A DNA stretch of 40,213 nt, taken from Dimorphilus gyrociliatus. Lineage: Eukaryota; Annelida; Polychaeta; Dinophilidae. Both the position numbers and the translations under genes were made by a program. The stretch's first letter is position 1. Every line of letters starts with the position of its first letter. Shown here piece by piece: positions 32,440 through 40,213 of this stretch. The DNA is taken from the NCBI GenBank assembly GCA_904063045.1, contig CAJFCJ010000095.1, forward strand, positions 1-40,213, given 5' to 3'. The notes beneath the pieces were generated by a model. It was given only the letters and a program-made list of their open reading frames with translations, searched no databases and was not told where the DNA came from.

Positions 32440-34802
32440 ATGACAAATCTTTTACGAATTAATAAATTAAATAAGAGAAACCTTGTTTCTATCCAACATT
32501 TGCTTAACCCTTACAAAGAACAGAAATGCTTATTTATAGGAGGAACTGGTGAGCGCAGATCTGGAAAATCACTTTTTCAATCTTGCCTCTTGACAAGCTT
32601 CAGATCAACTGAAGAACTTTCTCAAATATTTAAAACAGCAAAAGGAGATGATTCTGTAACCAAAGGTAAATAAATAGAATATAATCTATATTTTAATTGG
32701 TAAATTTATCGGTAAATTCAACATTCTATAAATTTGCTGTTGTTCAAAGGATTGCAAATATACCAAAAACCTATTAAAATGTAAGATATTAAAATTCAAA
32801 TTTGATATCTATATATTTCAAAATAAACATCTTAACAGATCACTCGATGGAGAAACTTACAACATTTTTATAATTGATTCGCAAGGTTTGGATTCATTGG
32901 AAGGATTAGGTCAGCATGATGAGTCTATTCTATGTTTTTTACTCTCATTCTGTGATTTAACACTGTATCACGTAAAAAAACACTTTCGAAGAAAGACATT
33001 CAAAAAATTCAAGTACGTTAAGTTTAATCTTTTAAAAATTTTTCCTATTCTTTTTTATAACCATTGATAAAATGTTTATTTTCCAGTATGTACTCACTTT
33101 TGGAAAACCATTTGAAAATTTGCCTAAAAAAAGCAACAGAGTAAGAAAATAGTTGTTACAAACTCAATAAATTGGTTGATAATATTTCTTACAGGGTTTG
33201 GTAGTTGTTGGTAGAGATAGGCCTACTGATCAATATGTATACGGTGAATTCTCACCAGAGTTTAAAGAAAAGGAAATCAAAGTACAGAGATTTATTGTTG
33301 TAAATATAAGATAAATTTGTAATTGATTCATTCTACAGATGATGGGTCCAATGCCATTAAACTTAGAAATGGAGTTTGTACCATTTCCGGAACCGAATGA
33401 CAAAATTAGAAATGGTGATAGTGCTCAAAGTATGTTCTTATTATACCCACAAAAATAAAATTGAAAAAATATAATTAAATTTTACAGCTTTAGGTGAAAG
33501 CTTTAACAAAGCCATGTCCACTTTTAAAAATCAGCTTTTAGAGTTTGTTAAACATTTTAAAGAAAATGCAGTATTAGGTGAAGAAGTGCCTAATCGCATT
33601 GAAAATATTTTTACAAAAATTAGCAATATCGAATCTATCAGTTGTCCAAAATCATTCCATGAATTGGCTACAAAATCGCTTTTTTCAAAAGTAAACTGAA
33701 CTCTTTGATTTCGGAGAAAACATCTATTTTTCAACCTTTTATTGAAGAAGATGATATGTGCAGATATTATCAGACAACAAGAAAACTTATTAATGTTATT
33801 ACAAAGTTCAATTTTAGAGATGAATTTAACAGGAAATCTCTAAACTCAAAGATGGATTTACACTATGAACAGATTCATGAGGAGAATCAAAGTAAATTGA
33901 ATGATTTCAAAACCATATGCAATTATTTGGAAGAATATAATAAGGAATTTATTAAATTAATTACAGATGATAAAGTTACTGATGAAAAATATTTCTTTAA
34001 ATGTCTAGAAAGATTTTTGGAGACAAATGAAAAACATTTCGAGTTGCTTGAATTATTAGAAAAAACACATTCGGAAGCTACGAAGAAATTTTTTATCTCT
34101 TGTGACAATTTAAAATTTGACAAAGATATAGAGGAAACAAAAAGTGTGAAATTTTCAGAAATTTGGTCACAGAGTAAACCAACAGATGAAAAAGAAGAAA
34201 GTAGTAAAAATGTCACAGTAGGACTGGCAGCAGCTGGTGGAGTAACAGTTGGGGCAGGTGCTGGAGCACTTGCTATTGCTGGCGGAACAGCAGCTGCCGA
34301 AATAACAGCAGGAGGAGGAGCAGTTCTTGCTGTAGAAGGTGCTGTAGTTGGAGGAACAGCAGTAGCTGCATCTGTATCCATTATAACTGGTGGTGTTGTT
34401 CTTGCAGTTGGAGCTGTCTTAGGAGTTGCAGCACTCGGTCATTATGCTTATACAAATCATTGTGCAGTAACAAAAAGTAAAGAGAAGATGAGAATTAAAT
34501 TAGAAAATGAAAGAAGTACAAGACTCAGTAGACTTGCATGTCTGCATGAGAAACAAAAACCACACAACTATTTGAAAAATATTTCTCTTACATGTGAATA
34601 TGTGGAATGTAGAAATTATTTAGATAGTATCAACTTTGGTGATATTTTAGAAGATGAAAATAATAGACAAGAGAATCTTATTTCTATATTTAAAACATTT
34701 ATTCAAAAGGTTTAAAGTAAAAAATATTTTTTCTATATTTAAATTAAAATTTTAATTTCTTTTTTTTTTTTTAACATTTTAGATTCCAAAGAAACAATCA
34801 AA
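32440..34802 (+). CDS. Guanylate-binding-protein/atlastin-like GTPase with Gly/Ala-rich membrane segment
   Basis: Exons about 32440-32665, 32839-33012, 33087-33140, 33195-33281, 33339-33429 and 33488-34713, possibly with a short last exon at 34783-34802. Motifs: P-loop GERRSGKS, switch-I-like DSVTKG, G3 IIDSQGLDS, an RD-type G4 (VVVGRDR). Then a helical region and an ~80-residue Gly/Ala/Val segment (34211-34455) with GxxxG spacing, then a basic tail. GBP/atlastin proteins hydrolyse GTP and remodel or attack membranes, often in innate defence. Three joins need care: exon 1/2 phase is unresolved, an A7 run (32974-32980) and a T6 run (33680-33685) are each one base short of a continuous frame. 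These look like base-call errors rather than decay, because reading frame and splice sites are otherwise kept. Confidence 0.7.
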
Positions 34803-35492
34803 TTTATAAGTTTGACCCTAATGAGAATTATGAAATGGTTGGCACTTTTATTTAAAAATTTGACAATTTTTTGTTAAGGTATAAAAATGGGAAATAAACT
34901 AAAGGAAAATGTTTGGTAATTTGGGAACTTTTAACTACAAACTTGAATTAAATGTGTTTGGCATCGGAAATGCCATACGGTGGAGGAGAAGTCTACTAAT
35001 TTTCTCACAGCCAAACTTTTTTTTTTCACAATTTTAACTTTTTTTAAATTCATTTTCCAATAAATTTATTAGTGTTATTAATTGTAAATCATAATCATAC
35101 AACAATTGCAATCATTTAACCTTCATCTTAAGCTTCCTTTTCTGATTTATAGACTTGACCTTACATTCCTTCTGTGAATTGCAAATTGCTAAATTTGAAA
35201 TTAAAAAAAATAGTAGCCAGAAAGGAAGGGATGTACTAGTTCCTAATGGCTGTTCTTTTGTAATAAAATTTAAGGATGCAACAGAAAATGTCAACAAATT
35301 GGTGCTTCTACCCTAACCCCAACCCAGCCCTTAGCTGTACCTAACCTTTTCCTTTATCCCTAACCCTTGGAGGAGATCCTCCTAAGTACAAATCAGTTGC
35401 TGCTTTCTTCTGCCTAACCATTTCTCAATCAAAATTTTTGTCTTGAAATTTCTCATTTGTGGACGTTTTCTGTCAACCCCAAAATTTAAAAC
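34803..35492. other. Non-coding stretch with telomere-like scraps
   Basis: No gene recognised. Degenerate CCCTAACC units occur at 35308-35370, and GGACGTTTTCTGTCAACCCC at 35461-35480 belongs to the dispersed repeat also seen at 813-1010 and 36125-36185. Confidence 0.45.
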
Positions 35493-35707
35493 TGTACTTT
35501 GTTGTGTTGCAATCGTAGGAATTTCATTCTTGTCCCAACCATTTTCATAAAAGAAGCTAAAAATGGAGTAATGGCTATTTTCCATGTACAAGAACAAGTA
35601 GTTGCACAATAAAATCTCAGATTAGCAACAGAGGTGAATGAGAAATTATAATGGAAAAGAATTAATTGCTCTCTGTGATACTGGTGCTCTTATGTCCTTC
35701 ATCACTG
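35493..35707. mobile_element. Scrambled Ty3-like fragments
   Basis: On the minus strand, 35493-35545 is an LTR end with gag codons (NEIPTIATQQST), starting at the same TGTACTTTG terminus as the other LTRs. On the plus strand, 35630-35707 encodes the protease active-site region (ALCDTGALMSFITE). Opposite orientations show rearrangement. Confidence 0.7.
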
Positions 35708-35975
35708 AGCAATATTCATTTGAGAATAATTAATACGAATCACAATGAAACCTATTTTGTTCATCTATCAAATTTTTATAGGATTTACTACATGTATACT
35801 TGTGTGTGATACAATAACTTTCAATTGCCATTAAAAGTAGGCTAAAAGATGAAAATGTGATTGAAAAAATGATTAAAAATCCCATTTGTAGGAAATAGAT
35901 TCTTTGACCGTAACAGATTATGCCGCTATGGAATTAACAAAGGAACGAAGAACATAGAAAAATGTATGTCAAAAT
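35708..35975 (+). repeat. Dispersed repeat, copy b
   Basis: R2 (35708-35812) then R1 (35889-35975) match 32036-32138 and 31811-31895. The order is permuted relative to copy a. R2 starts exactly where the protease fragment ends (TGAGCAATATTC). Confidence 0.65.
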
Positions 35976-36116
35976 TGTTACAAAGGAAGGGAATCGACAT
36001 GAGATTTTTGAAAGCAACATTTTGGATTGAAAAATGGTTATGAGGAGTAAAGTAGCTTTTGATTTATAGTTAGGAGGGTTCAATCTAAGAGTTAGGAGCA
36101 ATCAAAAAGGTTAAGG

Positions 36117-36185
36117 AGAGACAAGGGCTAGGTTAGGGTTAGGGTTAAACTGTGCAATTGGGGATGTTTTCTGTCATATCCCCAA
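36117..36185. repeat. Interstitial TTAGGG run with GGGGATGTTTTCTGTC motif
   Basis: GGTTAGGGTTAGGGTTA is followed by GGGGATGTTTTCTGTCATATCCCC, which has short inverted GGGGA/TCCCC ends. Same pairing as at 813-1010 and 35308-35480. Confidence 0.55.
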
Positions 36186-36301
36186 GGAAGATATCAGTAA
36201 TACAGCTTTTATAAGAGTATTGTGTCGTTGTTTATTTGATATAAACAAAAACAGTAAATAATAAAAAACATGAAAAGAACAGGAAAATAATTTGAAAAAA
36301 T

Positions 36302-37610
36302 TCATCTCTTTAAAATACTAACATTAAAATTTTGATTTAACTTTATAATTAATTGTTGAAGGTGTAATTTGCTTAAACCACAAGATTGAATATCAATGTA
36401 TTTAAGACTATTCATTGATTTGAATAATACATCACAAATATTTTCCAATCCATTGCCTATCATTTTATTTCCATTAAAATCAATAAATTCCAGTTGACAG
36501 CAATTTCGTAACAAAAATTTAATATTTTGAAATTCATCTCTATTTAGATTACACAATTGGAAATTAATGTTTTTTAAATGATTCGATGAATGATTGAGAC
36601 CACTACAAATATATTTTATTCCATTTCCAATCTGCCTATTCCCTTTGAAATTAACTATTTGTAGTTGAGAACAATCTTTTAATAGATTTCGTAAAATTTT
36701 ACATTGTACCAATTTTATGTTACAAAATTCAAAGTTTAAATGTTTTAAAGTATTTGATAAATTAGATAATTGTTGACAAATATATTTGAATTTCTTATAA
36801 ATCTTTCTATTACCTCCCAAAATTAATGTGTCAATTTGACAGCAATTCTTTAATAAATCACCTAAAAGTTGTAAATTTTCCTCACTCAAATTGCAATCTT
36901 TCAAATTTATAGATTTTAAATATTTTGATGAATAAAATAGGCTTTTTAAAATATATTTTAAATCCATTTTCATTGTTTTATTGCCACTTAGATTAATAGA
37001 CTCAATTGTTGAGTACTTTTCCAGCATATTCCCAATATTTATACAACTTTGTCGTTTTAAATTACAAGAATCTATATAAAAATTTTTATATTTTGATGAT
37101 GAATAAGATAATCCTTCAAAGATATTCACTAATCCATGATCCATATATGTATTTCCATTTAAATGAATTGTTTCTATGTTGGAAAATTTTTTCAACATTT
37201 TCCCAATTTGTCTACATTGAACTAGATTTAGATCACATGAATTAAAATTGATAGACTTCAAAGTGATGACAGAATGTAAAAGTCCTGTAAAGATATTTAC
37301 AATTCCATTTCTCATTCTATTATTCTTAATAAAATGGATTTCTTTTAATTTTAAACAATTTTTCAGCATATTTCCAATGTTTTGATGTTTTAGTATGTAA
37401 ATATAGATGTTTAGTATAATCATTCTCACCTTCAGAAAATTGATTCTTAAGTTCACAGTTCAAATGCATCATTTTGGAATTATCATCTAAATTTTTAAAG
37501 CATAAAATTACTTGACTATAAAATGCTCGAGTATCAATTTCATTCCTTGAATCTAAGCATCCATCAGATATTAATTCTTTATTATTTTTTAAATAGTCTT
37601 GTATAGACAT
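36302..37610 (-). CDS. RI-type LRR protein with short N-terminal domain
   Basis: A 94-codon frame from ATG 37610 (MSIQDYLKNNKELISDG...) leads to an LRR frame ending at 36302 with about twelve alternating repeats, e.g. SINFNSCDL, IHLNGNTYMDHG, SINLSGNKTMK, LILGGNRKIY and FIDFNGNKMIGNG. The N-terminal ~60 residues are not LRR and not recognised. The frame changes once near 37380-37430. No good intron acceptor is present there, so a one-base error or mutation is likely. The protein is predicted to be cytosolic, with no signal peptide or membrane helix. It is similar in style to the genes at 1-604 and 26735-28070 but more diverged between repeats. Confidence 0.65.
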
Positions 37611-37950
37611 TGTGTCTGTCTTGTTAAGGCAATTTGAGTGAGTTTATCAGGCAGTTTTTATCAGTTTTGTCAACATAGATATCAATACATATTAACAAAG
37701 TTTGGAGAAAGAGATGACTAATAGAAAAAGAAAGTAAGAGTAATGTTGAATCATTCTATTTTATTGATTGTGTTGTACATGCAATACTTTTTTATATAAG
37801 ATAATTTACAATTTATATTTTATATTATATTGAACTTAAAATTATTATAGGATTACACCAACATCACTTAGAATATACTGAGGAAAGCTTGTTTTACATG
37901 GGACCTGAACAAAACGTCCCCTAGACCAAAATACTTTACTATTTGAACAG
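37611..37950. other. Intergenic region
   Basis: It presumably holds the minus-strand LRR gene promoter and upstream sequence of the ITIH remnant. No motif was called with confidence. Confidence 0.35.
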
Positions 37951-38778
37951 TTGTTGTGCCAACATTTCTATGAAAGCGGTAAGATTTTTGCAAGAAAGGG
38001 AGAATCTGCACGAACTGCATCAGATTGGGAAATTGTAACTGTAGGAACACCTGATGCTAAGAATGATGGTTAGTCAATATTCTCTTAAAACTGTATTCTT
38101 AATAGTATCTTATAAATGAAAATTTTAAAGCTGTCACTGGTGATCCTCATTTTGTGCAAATGATTGTTGATCAAGAAACCAAAAACCCCTTGAAAATATG
38201 TTATGATGTGACTGGTAAATCTGGAGATGAAATATACATTTTAGGAGATAAATTTACAAAAACAAAAGTAACTGGTATTCTAATGAATGATTATTATATG
38301 CATTCATTTAAAGTTTATCAAGAGAATAGATTATACATTGTTAATACTGATGAAATTCAATTGGAAAATCATGAAAAAATAGTTTGGAAAAATTCTTTCC
38401 ATTACAAAGATGACAGTAATTCATTGGAAATGTTTATAAATAATGAAAATGTTTTCATTTCTATCAGAAATTAGAAATACAATAAACTTAGCATTGCAGT
38501 TAAGAAATCCAATAATCCTTTAATAAGCACATATTTGGATGTCAGCTTTGGCAATTTATCTAGTACAAGTGCCAGATATAGTGGTTTAATTGGATATATT
38601 GGAAAACAATCAAATTGCGTTTCTCAATTCAGCTCAAGATGATCAGTTTGGTGTTCTTAAACTTAATAATCAAACCACTTTTGTTGAACTACAAAAAAGA
38701 AATGATATTGAATGTTGGTTGGTTCAATACAAAAGTATAATAACTCCTAAACAACCTAAACATTTCATACTCAACTAA
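37951..38778 (+). pseudogene. Inter-alpha-trypsin inhibitor heavy chain (ITIH) C-terminal domain remnant
   Basis: Exon 37951-38068 and exon 38131-38778 join in phase through a 62-bp GT-AG intron and give DAVTGDPHFVQMIV, the start of the ITIH C-terminal domain, where GDPHF is diagnostic. Later matches are the ARYSGLIG segment (38570-38597), aligning with the HGLLGQ region of the family, and IECWLVQY with FIL near the end (38710-38775). A TAG at 38472-38474 and a one-base frame shift near 38600-38610 interrupt it. VIT and von Willebrand A domains, normally upstream, were not found in the window. ITIH proteins are secreted hyaluronan-matrix proteins. It is probably a decayed 3' gene end; a single-base sequencing fault could explain the shift but not the stop. 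Confidence 0.7.
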
Positions 38779-38825
38779 CAATTTTATTTTACAAAAAAAA
38801 ATTTAAAGAAATATATATTAAATAT

Positions 38826-38850
38826 CTTTTAATTAATTAATTAATTAATA
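38826..38850. repeat. (TTAA)n microsatellite
   Basis: About six tandem TTAA/AATT tetramers just after the ITIH remnant. Confidence 0.8.
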
Positions 38851-39059
38851 ATACACATTGAACTAAAGTGCACAAGAACAGTTTGCTCTTGTAGAAAACC
38901 CTGGACTGAATTCAATACTATTTAATTTGAACAACTACATTAGTCTTACTCTAACCACCTAAGAACATTAATTTAGAGGTTAGCTAAAGAGTATCAAAAG
39001 GTCAAACTGAACTATGTTTGACTTTTGGAACAGTTCCAATTTCTCACATTCAATGGTTG

Positions 39060-39353
39060 AATTGAATGTCACCAAAATTGTTACATCTTACAAAAGAAGA
39101 TGACCACCTAAATTTATCTGACCTAATTACTCAGGATGAAGGAAACTAATTAAAGGCAGAACCATTTTTAAAACTTTTAAGTGTGTTAAAATGTTAGTTT
39201 GCATTGTTGAAACTTTGAAAATGTGATGTGTTTAACTCTTAGGAAGTAAAGAAATCTTACAAATTTAACAGTTATTATCTTAATTTTCTATCCGCTTGTT
39301 TAGAGATAAAAGGTCAGAATATTCAATACAAACCTTATTTGGAAAATACTGGC
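39060..39353 (+). mobile_element. Truncated LTR fragment, plus orientation
   Basis: AAAATTGTTACATCTTA (39073-39089), AAATTTAACAGTTATTATCTTAATTTTCTA and CTTGTTTAGA...GGAAAATACTGG follow the order of the copy 1 LTR (11250-11545). It stops exactly where the opposite-facing LTR begins at 39354. Confidence 0.5.
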
Positions 39354-39874
39354 TGTACTTTCCTGCTGAGGTTGTAGGTAAGTACTGATCCAAATAGAAC
39401 CAAATCAGAAGTAAGCCACTTAGAAAAGAGATGTAGAATTGAGGGAGGATCAATATAGAACCAAAATGTAAGAATAATATAACTGTATTCTAAAGTAATA
39501 CTGGACCTGTTCACAAAGGGAGTTGATTTAGGACTGAATGCCTGTTACTACCTACGCCCTGCTGTTATACAATTCCTTATCAGTTGTTTATGCCTTAGCT
39601 GTCAACAACAAGGGTCTAACACCAGATAAGGATTGTTCACAACAAACAGGGTCAAGGGTTATCATATTATGCAATAGTGATGTAAACAACAACAACTTTG
39701 TGTAGGCTACCCCACAAGGGTCAATTCTTACATCATACTTATGTAAATAAACACTTGTTGTTGTCAACATGTTTGGTACCATGTACCCTAGAGGTAACAT
39801 CTACTGCAACACTTCTACCATATAGTAAGTATCAATTTCTAAAATATCTATAAACTATAATTCATAAGTGTACA
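39354..39874 (-). mobile_element. LTR of a related Ty3-like element, minus orientation
   Basis: Plus-strand ends TGTACTTTCC (39354) and GTGTACA (39874), the same termini as the 953-bp family but only ~521 bp. Read on the minus strand, GGTTCTATTTGGATCAGTACTT (near 39400) matches the main family just before the gag ATG, but the gag codons are absent. A polypurine tract lies immediately on the inner side, so it is best read as a 3' LTR. Flanks are not duplicated, consistent with that. Confidence 0.55.
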
Positions 39875-39876
39875 GA

Positions 39877-39890
39877 CTTCTCCTCTCCTT
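39877..39890 (-). other. Polypurine tract
   Basis: AAGGAGAGGAGAAG on the minus strand, 2 nt before the LTR start TGTACAC and just after a stop codon. It sits at the expected position for plus-strand priming. Confidence 0.5.
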
Positions 39891-39896
39891 AAAGCA

Positions 39897-40046
39897 TCAT
39901 TCCACTGATGGTTCAACATTGGCAATAATAACTTGACCTTTCCTGCTGCTGACAACTCTCAAGGGTTGGCCTTCCTCAATGGATTTGATGTCATTTGTTA
40001 ATAAGCTTTCTTCTCTTGATACATCTTCCTGCATTCTTCTTCTGAC
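39897..40046 (-). CDS. Unidentified coding end upstream of polypurine tract
   Basis: An open frame of about 49 codons ends at TGA 39897-39899 (...RVVSSRKGQVIIANVEPSVE). It opens after a TAA near 40050, and a splice-acceptor-like TTCATTGTCAG precedes it. Placed before the PPT and LTR, it could be the last part of Pol, C-terminal to integrase. Alternatively it is a host exon. Not recognised by sequence. Confidence 0.35.
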   Translation of the reverse strand, partial: VRRRMQEDVSREESLLTNDIKSIEEGQPLRVVSSRKGQVIIANVEPSVE

Positions 40047-40125
40047 AATGAATAAATATTAATTATTATTATTATTTATTGTCTCAAACAGATTCAAAAA
40101 AAACAAATGACATCAAATCCATTGA
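39976..40125. repeat. 24-bp perfect inverted repeat
   Basis: TCAATGGATTTGATGTCATTTGTT (39976-39999) and its exact reverse complement (40102-40125) are separated by 102 bp. One arm lies in the coding end above. This may be a small inverted duplication or hairpin. Confidence 0.85.
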
Positions 40126-40213
40126 AGAATAAAAAAAATATCAGTATATTTGTAGAAGCCCTACATAAAAGCAGAAATATTCTTTTGAAATAGACTTTTT
40201 TTGTATTTCTCCT

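Noticed and set aside
33923-34381. Minus-strand Ala/Pro-rich frame
   Set aside because: Antisense shadow of the Gly/Ala-rich GTPase exon.
36117-36150. Chromosome end
   Set aside because: Only about three TTAGGG units with normal genes on both sides; an interstitial repeat is more likely.
1-40213. CRISPR array, tRNA or rRNA genes
   Set aside because: No regularly spaced direct repeats with unique spacers and no cloverleaf or rRNA-like sequence was seen on reading both strands.

Overview
Organism. The window is AT-rich nuclear DNA of an animal. Evidence: genes with short GT-AG introns (several near 50-80 bp), an LDLa/LRR/seven-TM receptor gene of the relaxin-receptor/GRL101 type, a guanylate-binding-protein-like GTPase, an inter-alpha-trypsin-inhibitor heavy-chain C-terminus, ribonuclease-inhibitor-type LRR genes, and many Ty3-like LTR and FLYWCH/MULE transposon pieces. 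I read it as a non-vertebrate metazoan, possibly a spiralian; the phylum cannot be fixed from this sequence. No prokaryotic operon, tRNA, rRNA or CRISPR array was seen.

Layout. 1-604 (-): end of an LRR gene. 605-1564: repeat debris. 1565-7882 (-): a large chimeric receptor (SRCR-like, C-type lectin, LDLa and sushi-like modules, LRRs, seven TM helices, cytoplasmic tail). 8222-10917 (-): a second, damaged receptor of the same kind. 10925-14731 (+): a Ty3-like element (copy 1) with gag, RT and RNase H but no protease or visible integrase. 14845-15797 (-): a solo LTR with a perfect 5-bp target duplication, sitting inside a small ORF. 16114-20378: two weak minus-strand exons and long non-coding DNA. 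20379-20987: assembly gap. 20988-24500 (-): the 5' part of a second Ty3-like element (copy 2) with protease, a tRNA-Ser-type primer site and a 5' LTR. 24868-26520 (+): an apparently intact three-exon FLYWCH/MULE transposase. 26735-28070 (+): an LRR gene made of near-identical 171-bp repeats. 28198-32138: LTR pieces, two decayed MULE copies and dispersed repeats. 32440-34802 (+): a spliced GBP/atlastin-like GTPase with a Gly/Ala-rich membrane segment and a promoter-like block. 35300-36190: retroelement scraps and telomere-like repeats. 36302-37610 (-): a third LRR gene. 37951-38778 (+): ITIH C-terminal remnant. 39060-40213: nested LTRs, a polypurine tract and an unidentified coding end.

Main points. 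(1) In the Ty3-like family the LTR contains the first ~20 codons of gag, and the reading frame continues through the primer-binding site. The solo LTR, the tRNA-Ser-like PBS and repeated gag fragments ending at the same base all agree. (2) Copy 1 carries a 4 x 21-residue array of SUMO-interacting-motif-like segments in its Gag-Pol linker; copy 2 has one unit. (3) The receptors combine pattern-recognition ectodomains with a relaxin-receptor-like 7TM core, and both tails have a faint kinase-catalytic-loop-like pattern. (4) Several frame breaks in otherwise intact genes are each explained by one missing base in a homopolymer, so some 'pseudogenes' are probably assembly errors. (5) The clustering of a GBP-like GTPase, LRR proteins and lectin/SRCR receptors fits an immune or recognition neighbourhood, but this is inference.
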